From NCBI GenBank assembly GCA_964247055.1, contig OZ176054.1:13454001-13518000 (forward strand): a stretch of DNA of 64,000 bases, read 5' to 3'. The stretch comes from Paragordius varius (taxonomy: Eukaryota; Nematomorpha). The notes under the pieces were generated by a model. It was not told the DNA's origin and searched no databases. It worked only from the letters and a program-made list of their open reading frames with translations. Position numbers and translations under genes: made by a program. The first letter of the stretch is position 1. The number at the start of each line of letters is the position of its first letter. Below, piece after piece: positions 26,277-39,307 of the stretch.

Positions 26277-27527
26277 TCAAAGTCGGTGTATATCAAATGC
26301 TATGTTATAGTTTAAAAGCTTTTTATAAAATAAATAGCAAACATTTTGCCGATTAGAATTCATAGGGTTATTATTTATCAATATTATAGATGTGGGCTCC
26401 TCTTCATATCCTATTATATTTCGGCGTATAAAAAAATTGTCAGCATAACAAAAAATTTGTCCGCATAACAAAAAATTTATCCGCATATTCAAAATTTTAA
26501 TCTTTTGATTTTAACAATATGTCTGTTATAAAAAAATTATGTCTGTTGGTTTAAAAATTCGTCCGGATGATTACATATTTTACTGTAATAATTTAATCAA
26601 TTATGGTCTAGAAAATAGGATTTTTCAGTACAGTAAGCGATACCATCAATCATCTCGTGTAAGCATATATTGTAATCATAGTGTGAAAATTTGGAATCAA
26701 AAATGTATTCTATTATATTTTTATATAAAGCATTCAGAATTCGAAAAATTTTGTGGGTTGTGTTAAACCCAATCGATTAATTAGCTATTTTGAATGATTC
26801 AGTTCATAAATATTTTATAATTTAAATGTCTAAACTTAGTAAATCTGATATTTGTAAAATAGATATTCAAAGTCCGTTTTCAATGAGTCATGATGATATT
26901 TAAGCGTCCAAAATCTAAAATTAGATATTTTAAAATAAATTTATATGTACTTATAAAAATTTTATTTTTATATGACGGTTTTAGAGCTTGAAAAACTTGA
27001 CAATATCTTTTTGAAAGTGCCTATTTTATATGCACTCCTTCCCCATCATTTTGTAATAGCATATATGGAAACTCCTAAAGTATGAAAAGAAAAGTTGAAG
27101 AGTATTAATTAAATTTTAAAATTTTTCACTCTTAAAGCCACTATTTGTTATTAAATTAGTTTTGATTCATATTTTATCCAAAAAAATTATGTATTTTTTC
27201 ATCTTAGGTTCCCCGCGTCATCAAATTATGATAATTTGTAAAATAATAATTTTAAATCAGGATTTATTTTGTGTGCCATTTATTTTGTAATGTAGTATAA
27301 TTTGAGGTATTTTAAATTTGAGCAATTACTCATGAGTTTTGATATAACGTTTTGAAATGACTTAGTCCCCAAACTAAAAGCGTACCAGAACTTATATTTT
27401 GTGTTATTATAAATTTTACCATATTTTACTAAGAAATCTCTAATATACCAATGATAATCCTTGCTTAAATATGGGAGTTTAAATTGAATTATTAATTCTT
27501 TGTTTACTAATGTTATAAACACTTATT
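26277..27527 (-). CDS. 3' exons of an unassigned minus-strand gene
   Basis: Three blocks join in frame on the minus strand: about 27420-27527 (NKELIIQFKLPYLSK, ending KYG at a GTAAAA donor), 26644-26709 (FDSKFSHYDYN, CLHEMIDG) and 26277-26410 (YEEEPTSIILINNN to a stop). The last two acceptors share the form AAATATAATAG, and all junctions are phase 1. No family was recognised. The exons may continue the membrane-protein gene immediately upstream (27728-29748), if that gene has a donor before its stop, or they may be a separate gene whose 5' end I do not see. Confidence 0.4.
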
Positions 27528-27727
27528 AAAATCAGCCAGCGATACATTTTTTATGTATCACTAACCTAATTATATATAGAGTTTGGAGCTTTTATTACTG
27601 TCAAACATGCAAAATTTGTTAGGTATTTGAATTTTTATGGACACATTAATCCATTTCGTTTACTTTACACTATAATACCCCTTATATATTTATAATTCAA
27701 TATGTAATGTATAATTATTCCAAAACT

Positions 27728-29748
27728 TTATGATTTTAATGGATTGTGTCCTGTATAATAAGAATAATGATAAAAATGCGTTGTAAAAATTTCGGCGGTA
27801 GATAATGGAATGAGGGCTAACATAAACCCCATTTTGACCAGACTATATTTGATCATTTTCATTTCTGGCGTAATGCATATATCTGGATTAGGCAATGACA
27901 CTTCTATTATATATATAGAGTAAAAACTAAAATTATACGGATAAAACATAAAAATAAAGACAAATATTTTTTTCTAAAAGAAAACCATATTTTGTAAACC
28001 TTGATTTTTTTAAATATAAATATTTGTTTTAAATTGCAAATATAAATAGTAATGTAAATTGGTAGCACAATCAATGTAGTTTACGATTGTAATTGAATAT
28101 TTTATATAGCAAAAATTACAAAAAGTATGGTTGTCTTTTATAAAAAAATTCATGTCTTTATATATTTATATTTTGTCCGTATAATTTTAGTTACTGTATA
28201 TAATAAATATGAAATTTTACAGGCGAAAAAACGCAAAAATATAGACATCTATTTTTTTCAAACGACAACTACTTTATACATAATAACAATGTTTGACACA
28301 TAAATTTTAACTAAAAAACCGTCAAAACAGGTTTAATTACAAGAACCCCCCATATGTAAGCGCGAACAAAAAAATTGAAATGATGAAAATTGTTAAATGA
28401 GTTATATTTAAAAAATCAAGTTTATAAAATCAGCGAGCGGTCTATTGAAAAAATATTTGTCTTTATAATTTTGCGTTTTAATCTTATTATTTCAATTATA
28501 CTGTAAATTTTGTTAGAATGGATAAATTTGAAAAAGATATCTGAAGAAACATCACTAATTATCCGCAATTATAAATAGCTTTTGTCACAAACTAATAAAT
28601 AATTTATCCATATTTTTTAAAAATATGTTTTATCAAAATTTTAGTACTATATATTTAAAATGCCAAATTAATCAGAAATACTGACATATATATATACCTC
28701 GCTTTTGTGTTGATGTTAAATCTGGTAGTTTTCCTTTTTGGTGAATGAACCTTAAGAGACGACAAGATTTTTCAGGATCCTTGGAATTTTCATTACATAT
28801 ATAATTATTTAAAGTATGATTGGTAGATTTGAAAGTATTAAAGCATTTAATATCAAATATTTGGTTTGGTATTTGTTTCCTGTCTTTGACATTGGTAAGA
28901 CAAACTTGTTTATATAGATATTTATTCTCAAAATGATGTTTTTGGTTAACATAATTGTTGGTTGTAGGTAGATTGTATATGGATTGATTAAATAATTTAT
29001 TTGATTTATTTTGTAGCAAAATTGATTTTTTGATTTTATATTTTTTTCTGTAAGGATTAATATCATCAGATTTTAACGCATATGTTCCCGTCTTTTTCCG
29101 TTTAGAAACTGTTTGAGAAATTTTTCTGAAAAAACGATCCCTGACCTCTTTGTAAGCCAAAAAGGCCAAAATAATGATGAGTGTAGTGGCAAGAAAAACC
29201 GCTATGCGTAATCCTTTCATGGGGTTATAACTTCTAAAAAAATTTAACCATAAACAGTATAAAATTAACCACATATCAAATACAACCTCTTGACAGACAT
29301 TTCAAATTAAAAATTTTATAAAAGCTTCAACACCTTAAATAATTTGAGAGTTTTTAAAAATTGTTAAAATAATTAGATATTTAATATTATCAAGTTTACT
29401 AATGATTTGTTTTGGCTTTGCTTCATAAATTTATTACAAAAAATTATTAATAGTTATTTTGGATGCGGAAGCGATTGTGAAAAATTTAATTATATCATTC
29501 AATTTTGTGTTTTTTTAACTGTATGGTTTGTAATAGAATTATATTTGGATATTTATAAAATAGCTCTAAGCAAATGATTAATATATAAAATTTGAAATAT
29601 TACATTAAATTAAAATTAATTTTTTAGGTTAAAAAACATATATAAATTATAAAATAAAGAGCTCTTACTCATAAAGAATCCGTTTACTTTCTTCTTTAAT
29701 AGCTGAATACAAATTATGAATTTTAGGAGTCTGGGTTGTTGTATTCAT
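27728..29748 (-). CDS. Single-pass (type II-like) membrane protein, unrecognised
   Basis: Exons 29669-29748, 28698-29233 and 27728-27903 join in phase and give about 263 residues. A short N-terminal cytosolic stretch (MNTTTQTPKIHNLYSAIKEE) leads into one hydrophobic segment (IAVFLATTLIIILAFLA) at about residues 37-53. Then comes a basic, Asn/Lys-rich stem and a C-terminal part (SCRLLRFIHQKGKL, SLPNPDICITPEM, FMLALIPLSTAEIF). The layout resembles Golgi type II enzymes, but no catalytic motif is visible. The end of the C-terminal exon is uncertain because further exons lie downstream on the same strand. A MITE begins 13 bases upstream of exon 3's first base, so the acceptor sits almost at the MITE border. 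Confidence 0.55.
27917..28196. mobile_element. Tc1/mariner-like MITE copy
   Basis: GAGTAAAAACTAAAATTATA to TATAATTTTAGTTACTG-TA. Lies against the acceptor of exon 3 of the membrane-protein gene at 27.7-29.7 kb. Confidence 0.75.
28211..28503. mobile_element. Tc1/mariner-like MITE copy, diverged
   Basis: GAAATTTTACAGGCGAAAAA at the left and TTTCAATTATACTG-TA at the right; internal TATTTGTCTTTATAATTTTG. Sits 14 bp from the previous copy. Confidence 0.6.
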
Positions 29749-31029
29749 TTGAAAAAAAATTTGCTATCGAGATATAATTGATATTGGTAAGAAAGAAAAA
29801 AATTGAACGTAATTTTCAATTTTTATTCATAAACTTTAAAAGTTTTCTCACGATTGAATCCAAATGCCACCAATCGGTATTGGCAAAGCGATTGAAATAG
29901 ATAAAAAAATTTATTGAGCATAATATGTTATATTAAATCACACACCTTTAAAATTACTGCTAAAAGATTAGACTAGAACCTTCTAATAATGTCTCTATAC
30001 GATATAATAATGAGATAAAATAGATAAATCAATAAAGAAGTGAGTTCGCACTCGCATTGTTTTTAGTTAACCACCTATATATTTTAGATGTGCGCTATTT
30101 TTTAAAACGAGAAGATAATACGCGTTTTTAGACAAGATACTCTCATGTATACCAGAACGCATAAGCTTTTTATTTTAAATTTAGATATCTATCAACAACA
30201 CACACAAAACATTGCTATTGTTAAATAGTGTGATTTATTAGTTTTGTATCACATTTAGATTTATTATTTAATCCGTCTTTAGTTACGTATTAAAATATAG
30301 TTAAAATTATATAAACAGTCATGTATCCTTTATTTTATCAAAAATTTATTTTTTTCTCGTTAAATGAGTATAAATATTTGGTAAAGAATGGAAAAAACAA
30401 GAGTATGGTATTAACAATATCATATTCATCAAAAAAGTATAAGAATTACCATAGAGATAGAGCTCTTGTTTTTTCCATTCTTAACTAAATATTTATACCC
30501 ATTTAACGAAAAAAAATAAATTTTTGATAAAATAAAGGATACATGACTGTAATGGAAATATATAACATTATTTTCGAAAAATGATAACATAGATTTAAAA
30601 CGCTTGAATAAAAATCATGCAGGCAGCAAATTGGGTAGTTGACCCTTGAAATGGATATTCCAAAGAATATATGTTTATACCAGGTGTAATCATAAGCAAA
30701 TATCATTTTAACTACGAAAAGACGTTAGTTAAAAGTAGGGAAACGATTAATTTGATACACATAACATTATATTAATTTGACATTAAACGACAAATACGCA
30801 CAAGTTATGGCATACATTGTCATCAGGGGAAAAAACTGTAGAAAGTTATTGTTTGCTGGCCAGTACATTGGTGAGCATGTAACACATGGTAAACATAGCT
30901 TGGAAAAATTATAAATTGTGGTTTCGTGTGAATGAGTTTTGGGCGCTATGGAAGACAGTACAACTACAAAGATGATTAAGTCCAAGAATTTTTGGATAAT
31001 CCCAAAACTCATTATTGGCAAAAATAACA
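29749..31029. other. Intergenic: hairpin MITE and unassigned sequence
   Basis: Apart from the hairpin MITE at 30315-30550, I see only AT-rich sequence. The stretch 30740-31030 directly before the mariner fossil may be the decayed 5' part of that element. Confidence 0.4.
30315..30550. mobile_element. Long-hairpin MITE
   Basis: The two arms, each of about 85 bp, are near-perfect inverted repeats: ACAGTCATGTATCC at the left, GGATACATGACTGT at the right, joined by a short loop around 30405-30450. Frames read in it are shadows of the hairpin. Confidence 0.75.
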
Positions 31030-31600
31030 TCGATTACAAATATCAATCATTAGACGTCTCCGAGAAATGGGATATGCCAATAAACTCAGTAAATGGGGCC
31101 AATACAATTTAAATGAACGTCAAATCAAAAATCGTAAAAACGTCACAAGAAGTCATTAAATCGAATTGGGACGGGTGTTGAGAAAGTCCTTTATTATGTA
31201 AATCAAAAGGGGAAAAATCGTGGCATGCATGCCAAGTTCCACAATAAAGCCAAATGGCTTCGACAAAACATTACACTTTCTGTTTGATGGGTCCAAAGCG
31301 GTATTAACAACTTTTGACCAAATTGTTTATAACCAACATGCTAACAACTAACCATGCATTAATCAAAAAAAATCGGAAAAAGCTAGAAAACATGACAAAG
31401 TGGTTTGGCAAGATGACACTATGTCTCACACAGCAAACAATAAAAGTTACTTTAAAATCGATGTGAAATTTCCCACCGTTGAATATTTATAAAATGACCC
31501 CATCTATCAATACAACTATGCATGGGACACAGTCTCGTAGAACAGCATTTCAAATGACTTGAATGGTTGGCCGCAAAAGTCAATCAGTTTTTGCACGGGA
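31030..31600 (+). pseudogene. Mariner-type transposase fossil
   Basis: Plus-strand reading gives mariner-like blocks in the right order: IRRLREMGYANKLSKWGQ, NLNERQIKNRKN, LHFLFDGSKAVLTTFDQ, KVVWQDDTMSHTA (the catalytic DNAxPHT region) and SNDLNGWPQKS. Stops and small shifts interrupt it, so it is decayed. The first catalytic region is hardly visible. It lies between the single-pass membrane-protein gene and FGGY. No clear terminal inverted repeats were found. Confidence 0.7.
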
Positions 31601-32075
31601 TTCATATATTAACCGAGAGATAAGCAAAATCAACTTTTAATATCAGAATGTTATTAGCCTCTACTAGATTGTATCTTAATTCTGTGCCCCATATAGGGAA
31701 TATTTTAAAAGAGTTATTTGAAAACGCGTCCTTTTGGCACAACTTAAGATAGATTATTGTGGGTGGATTTAAAATTATGTTTTTTGAATTAGAGAAAAAT
31801 AACCCGTTGCCCATTGAAATAATAATTACAGGTTTTCGAAAATTACTAACTACAATTTTATAATTTTAACACTGATGATCATATGATGATCCCAGAAATT
31901 TTGAGGCTTTACTATGTTGAGAGATTCATATAGATATACAAATTCAGGTGGACCTCCAATTATGGATAACTGGTTCAAGGCTTTGATTTATTGTAGGCTG
32001 ATAGCATAATTTAGTAAGCTAAACCCAGTTTAATACAAATAACCAATCACAATCGGCATAAAAAATAGCCAAGTT

Positions 32076-32233
32076 CAGTGATACTTAAACCGCGGTTCGT
32101 GGGCCGCATACGAGCCTAAAAGTGCCTTTTTATGGTCCTGTATATCTGCAAATTTGTAAAAGAGTCATAAAATTCTCATCGGTTTTATGGCTGAGAAAGA
32201 TTGGTCCTTTAAATTTTATGGTCAGTACCACTG
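32076..32233. mobile_element. hAT MITE relic, 158 bp
   Basis: CAGTGATACTTAAACCGCGG at the left and GGTCAGTACCACTG at the right. Same length and similar interior (GGGCCGCAT, CCTTTTTATGG) as other hAT MITEs here. The target duplication is poorly preserved (GCCAAGTT / GCTAAATC). Related fragments with GGGCCGCAT-type ends are seen near 1590, 12450, 17310-17480, 23270 and 44800. Confidence 0.6.
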
Positions 32234-32752
32234 GCTAAATCTATAAGTGACTTCAAATGTCCCCTACGTGGTAAATTGCCTCAAATTACGATATTTAAGG
32301 GCCCATTTCCAAATGGGATGGAAGCAGTTGTGACGATCGATATAATCAGAATTTATGCTACTACCTCTGTGCATTATCGTATTGGTTACAAATAACGCTT
32401 TATAAACCTAGAGATATCGTTTTTTAAAAATAATTAATGCTTAACTTAGGACAGGATCATTGATACGTACATAAATAACTGGGATATTTTCTGAAAATAT
32501 AGTTAACTTTTTAAAATTATTATAAAAGATCTGGGCTAAAGACAGAAATTAATAAAAGCGCTTGTTATGCATATGGACGCATTATTCGCAAACAAAAATT
32601 AAATTCCATAGTCATTTCGAAAAATCGCTAATAACATAAAATTAAAAATTATAGCACAACAATATGTTTTGATTGAAAACAGTATATAAATGGCCTTTTT
32701 ATATTTAAATATATAATTTCTAAATAATTGCTTTAGTTTAGTAAATTACTTA

Positions 32753-33031
32753 CAGTAAAAACTGAAATTATACGGACAAAAGGTAAGACAAATATTTTTC
32801 AAAAGATAACCATACTTTTTTGAACCTTTATTTTCTCATACAAATTATATAATTACAATTGTAAAATATATAATTGTTTTTTTACCAATATACATATCAA
32901 TTTCCTACTTTGCGATTTCAAACAATGACTATTATTTAAATAATTCAATATTTAAAAAGCATGGTTTACCTTATAGAAAAAAATATTTGTCCTTATATTT
33001 TTACGTATAATTTTAATTTTAATTTTTACTG
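32753..33031. mobile_element. Tc1/mariner-like MITE copy
   Basis: TA-CAGTAAAAACTGAAATTAT to AATTTTTACTG-TA. Lies about 110 bp past the FGGY stop codon. Confidence 0.8.
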
Positions 33032-33141
33032 TAATTATAATATGTGGATAGATAGAGAAATAAATCGAAAATTCATCCATATATTTTATTTCCATTGTTC
33101 ACATTAAACCATCTGCATTCTTACCTTTAAAACAAAATTAT

Positions 33142-36100
33142 CTACTGAGATATTTCATTCATAATGTTTCGATATTTCAATTGTGTTCGATGCATATCAA
33201 GAAAAATCTCATATTTTGCCGCATAAAAAGCAGTTAGATGGGAATAAGGTCGTAAAATTTGGCCATCACATTTCATTCGGTCCATCATATCCTATCAATT
33301 AAAAAAAAAAACTTAAAATTTAAATTAAAAAATTTCAAATAAAATTTTAAATTTATCCAAAAAACTTGTTCTTACAAAAACTTTGAGTGGACTGGATTGT
33401 GGCAAACAATTTTTTTCGTAAGTATAGGCACCCATTAAAGCAATACCCAGCATTACACAATGCTCTTGATTGGCGGGTAGTATGACAATTTTACCTTTAA
33501 AATGTGACAAGTTTATGGTTAAATTACAATAAAAACTGAAATTATATGGACAAAATGTAAAAATATAAAGGCAAATATTTTTTCTAAAAGACAACCAACT
33601 ATTTATATTTTAAATTTTATTTCAATATAACTCATTGTTTTAAATGGCAGTGAAACAGAGATAAATATTACTAACACAATCAATTCTATTAACAATTGTA
33701 ACTAAATAGCTTATATGAAAAAAATTAAAGTATAAAAAAGTATGGTTGTCGTTTAGATAAAAATAATTGCCTTTATTTTTTCATGTTTTGTCCGTATAAT
33801 TTCAATTTTTACTGTATAAAAATAGTGTATATAGCAAACTTCTTTTAGTGTAGTATACGCGATATCACAAAAATGTAAAAAATTTATTTATCAATAAGGA
33901 TAATTTCAAACAAAAAAAGTTAAAATATGCCCACAAAAAAGTTTCTCAAAAAATATTTGACTGTTAAAAGAAATTACCAGTAACATCGGCAACTATTTGA
34001 GCAAACAAAGTATTATGACATAATCCACCGCCAATATGGATCACATCAATCTTATATCCACCTTCCGTAATAAGTTTGCTTATTATGAGCCTAATATATT
34101 TTTTATAAATAAAAGGAAAAGATTTTTATAGAATATACAGTAAAAATTATAGAGACAAAACGTAAAGACGAATATTTTTTATCAAAAGACAACCAAACTT
34201 TTTTAACCTTAATTTTTACTATGTAAATTATTTAACTAGAATTGTAAATATATAAATGATTGTGTTACCAATTTACATATTTATTTTAATACTTTGCAAT
34301 AAAACAATGAGTTTACAAAAAAATCACAAGTTTAAAAAAGTATTGTGGTGGTCTTTTGAAAATAAACTTTGTGTCTTTATGTTTAACATTGGTTATAATT
34401 ATTTTTTTTCTTAATATATGTTAGAAATAATTCAAAATTAATATATATATGGATATAAATTAATACCTAACACCCATAGCTAAAGCTTGCATAAGTGCAA
34501 TGTATAAGGCAACCATAGAACTTGTAGTCAAGACATCCATTCCAATAATCTAAAGAAAATGTTAAATTCTCTTTTCTTGGGTAAAAATTTAAATCTGTTA
34601 ATACCTATTAAAATGATTATATTATAATATAATCAATTGGTTTTCTTTATGACCTTCGGACTCCAAATTAGGCATTTATATAAATTAGTCGCTTAGATTT
34701 TCGAAAATATTATTTACCATTTACAATTCAAATTCGCCCTTAAAAAATTCAAAACCCTAAAATAAAAGATTAAATATTTCTTATATTTTTTTTATACTTT
34801 TAAAAAATGAAATTTTGTTTAAAATATAAATAATACTGAAAAAATGATAAACTATGCCATAAAGATATATTTCATATTAATAACACTAGTCGACAAATTT
34901 GGACATTTTTAAACACCACCACTCAAACTTTTTAAATTATGACTAATTTCAGTGTTTTAAAACCGAATTTGAAAAAAAAATTGATCCCGCCAATCAGAAT
35001 TTTGAAATTTTATAGGTTTTTCAATTTTTCAAAAACAAGTGAAAATCGAGAGATAATTAAATATAACTTATAATAAAATGTTATTATATTATAAACTTAA
35101 TATCATTTAATAAAGCGTTTTAAACTCTATCTTTTGAATATAAATATGTCATTTAAATATCAGAGAGAAAAAAATAGTACGGACTTAAACGTCAAAATTT
35201 AGTCTTTTTCTTTCAAGTGAATTTTTAATACGTATAAAAATTTTTTAAAAAAAACTAAAAAAGGCATTCTATGGTTTAAACCTTCGGCTTTTAGATAGGC
35301 TATATTTTTTTTGTTAGTTTTCGTCCTTTAGAGTACTTATTAGGCTTTTTTTCTTGAGTTGGTTCTTACAAAAAATCCTTTATTTATACCTAGTGGATAT
35401 GCTTTATTTTTTAAAATTATTGGTTGTTTTGTATTTTTAATTTCAGATGGATGTTGTGTAACCACTTTTAGTAGAATTTACTATTATGGGATTGGACCAT
35501 TTGTATTTACGTAATCTTTTTATTCAATTTAATTGTAGAATTTATCTAACTTTATTCTGTGAATTGGTTAATTTGACATGTCAATTTGCCTGGATTTTGC
35601 TTGCAAGTCTCTCTTATCGGGCTTTACGATTACTTATTGTTATCTTTGCCATATCTGGCATAATTGGATCGCTTGGGGGATATGCAGAGCTTGTGCAGCC
35701 GCCCGGATCTATCACACTATACTAAGCCCTTTTAATTTTTAATACTTTGGCTCTTAGCATGTTTAGTATCTTATTTAATGCCTAGAATTTGTTATCCATG
35801 CATGAAAAATTACTTGTATCGACTTGCTTGTTTGAATATTTAAACATATGTACACGAGGAATGATTGCTATTTTTGAATTAAATACAAATTTAAAAATTA
35901 AATTTTGGAAAAATCCTATTGGTGGCCTCAATTTTCTTTTTTGTTTTGGCCTTTCCATGCCATTAGGTATCAGAAAATGCAAAAATAATGGGGTGGTGCA
36001 AAACCTTGTTGAGCAGTGTAATATTTCGGAAACATAATATATTTTTAGGGTGATTTTGAATTGTTCAAGATTGAATTTGAATTGCGAAGGCGAGTTTGAA

Positions 36101-39100
36101 CTGTAAATGGTATATATGATTAAAAAATGTTCTACTTTAGCTAATCTTTCGATTTTTTTGTGGTTTTAGCTTGTTTGATAAAAATAAGTCCAGTTTAATT
36201 TATTCCGTAGCTCATAAAAATAATGTTTTTAGGTTTGTGAAACAAATACATTTTCGCACGTATTTAATGAATTAACTGCCCTTTGCGGTTGAAACGCCAA
36301 GTCAACACTAAGGACAGCACTTTTCTTTAGCCATATATAGAGGTATGAAATCGTTTTTATTTCACAGAATTGTTTATTTTTGACAATTCTTAAGCGATTC
36401 CTTGGCTAGAATGACATAAAATTCAAACAGCTGTTCTAAACCACCAAAATGATATTGGCTATAAAAGTATTTTAAATTATAAAAACATGGATGGACGAGA
36501 CTGACCTCAATTGTAAAAAAACATGATAAATGAGATCTAAAACAGAAATAGAGTTTTTTACAATGTGTGTGCAATAAAGGTTTAAAATTTCCGGGATATC
36601 ATTCAAAAAACATAGAAAAAGATGATAAAAATCCATTTCATATAAAAGGATTTGAATTTACTTTATTTTAAATGAGGGTTATAAAACATAACTAAATTTT
36701 TACCATTCCCCGAAGGTCAGGATCAGAAAAGGGTGATCGATTTCCAGTAAAATCTGGCCAGATATGAATGTGACGAGTCACATCTACAATTGTCTGGCTG
36801 TTTGTGGAATCAAAAAGCAAAGGTCCGATATTAGAACAATCTAGAACAATATATGTATATTAATGTTGGTTGGGCTATTGGGAATACACTCGCGTATGAT
36901 ATAAAACGAATGTTCTCCATGATTAAATAAAATTTAATGTTGTAAGGAGTAGGAAAAAAATGTAATTTCAGCCATTAGTACTTTTTTACACATATGCTAC
37001 TGTGTTGCCAATTTTACTAGTAATATATTATCCGTTTTTTACAAAAGTGAAAAATTATTTACATTTAAGTTCATAAACAGCGCAAAACTTAATTATATAA
37101 TGAAAACTAAAGTGTTAAAGCTTAAAATATTTTAAACCAATAGAGGTTTGGTTAGGTAGAAATTGTTTGATAATCGATTTTAATATTAAAATTCTCTCCG
37201 TTTTTCAAAAGTGAAACTTATTCGCATACAAGTTCATAAACAGCGCAAAACCTAATTATATAATGAAAAGTAAAGTGTTAAAGCTTAAAATATTTTAAAC
37301 CGATAGAGGTTTGATGAGGTAGAAATTGTTTGATAATCAATTTCTCTATCCGAGAATGGTAATTTTCCATGTTATGATTCGTGCTAACTAATTCAGAATT
37401 AGGATTAATAGATTGATTCGTATATTTATCATCATCAACATTCCCACAAGAAGGAGTCATTGAAAGAAATTGTTTGAAAAGAACATCAAAACTTTTTCCA
37501 GCAAAAGTTTGGCCTCCTTCGTGCGTGTAAAAACCCGTAAAAATAGCTGAGTAATATGGACCTACACCAAAAGTAAATATAAACATTTTTATAAAAGGAG
37601 TTTTTAGCCTATTCGAATATATAAAATATATCCATTTGTATTAAATACTTTTTAAACTACTTTAATATATCGCATTGACTGGTCATTTAAACGAATTTTT
37701 TTGTAAGTTAATATGATATGATATGATATTACTATACCTACAACAAAAATCAAATTTATCTTTATAAGTCTTCCACTTAAAATTAACAGTAAAAACTAAA
37801 ATTATACGGACAAAACGTAAAAATATAAAGACAAATATTTTTTTCTAAAAGACAACCATACTTTATAAATCTAGAATCATATCAATATAAAAATTGTTTA
37901 AAATGGCAAAGTGTGAAATGGAGATATATAGTCTTAAAACAATCAATTCTTTATTTTACAATTATAACTAAATGGTTTATAAGAGAAAAATTAATGTTTT
38001 ATAAGTATGGCTCTCTTTTAGAAAAAAATATTTGTCTTCATATTTTCACGTTTTGTCCGTATAATTTCAATTTTTACCTATTAACTTATCCAATATAACA
38101 ACATCATAAATATTTTCACAAAAATTAACCCCCCTCATATATGATATAATGATTAAACCACATAATATTGCGTAAAGGATGTAAAAACCGACTGACCCCA
38201 TATGCCTTCAACAAATGCAGCATTTTGTTGAGATATTAACAAACAATTCGAAGTTCCAGTCATAAGAACCAAAGTATGTGGTATCCTTGAATCTGAATGA
38301 ATTAAACAAAAAAGCAAACTGTTTCGTTAAAAATGTCTCTTCTATGGCAAACAAAGCATATAATTTGATTAAAATAATAATTGAATTAATAAAGGGCGCT
38401 CATAGTTTTTCGGTTTTCTATAAATTGAGTTATTACTACAGTATAGATATGTTAAACTTATTTGTTGATGATATAATTAACTTATGGTTTCCAATTCAAA
38501 TTCACACTTAAACAATTCAAACAACACCCTAAATATAAACTATGTGTTTTCGGGTTAAAACTCATTATTATTATGAAATATATCTTTATGGCATAATTTG
38601 TTATTTTTTCAATATTATATTAATTTTAAACAACATTTTATTTTTTTAAGAAATACAAGAATAATATAGGTAATTTTTAATCCTAAAAACTACATAGTTT
38701 ATTTAGGGTGAATTTGAATTGTTCAAGGGTGAATTTGAAGTGTAAATGGTATATATAATTATTAATCAACGAACAATACAATCAAGAAATCTAAAAAATA
38801 CCAAAAAATTACGTTTTTTTCTATTCAATTTTACGAAAATGTATTCATATATTTTACCAATACTCGCTTTAGAATCCACTGCGGTATCTTTAGAATTTCG
38901 TGAACAAATATTTGAAGTAAGTAATCCAATAGATCCAGCATGTGCATCTATCATAGAAGGACCAACTATCAAAGCATTTTGCATTAATGCATTCGAAAGC
39001 AATATTTCATATTCATTTTCATTTCTAATTCAAAAGTAATGTGCTTATACTGTATATAATAAATGTGATAATATTCTTATATTCTAAAAATGCTAAAATT

Positions 39101-39262
39101 ACAGTAAAAATGAAATTATACGGACAAAACAGGTAAAAATATAAAGACAAATATATTTGATTCTAAATGACAATAAAACTTTTTAAATCTTGATTTATAC
39201 GATTACAAATAATTGTTTGAAACTGCAAGTATGAAATAGAGATGTATATCGTAATAAGATTA

Positions 39263-39307
<45 letters not shown>

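Noticed and set aside
27728-29748. Sialyltransferase (type II topology, weak likeness of the C-terminal exon to the S/VS motifs)
   Set aside because: No large sialyl motif, no conserved Cys pair, and the product is too short.
30503-31030. Minus-strand Cys-containing frames
   Set aside because: The first is the arm of a hairpin MITE. The second lies antisense to the likely 5' part of the mariner fossil, with no splice or homology support.
35446-35725. TM2-domain protein (GLDHLYL like GADRFYLG; GSITLY like DGSLY)
   Set aside because: The matching words lie in a frame without the rest of the TM2 pattern, and the spacing is wrong. A different frame pair is more protein-like.
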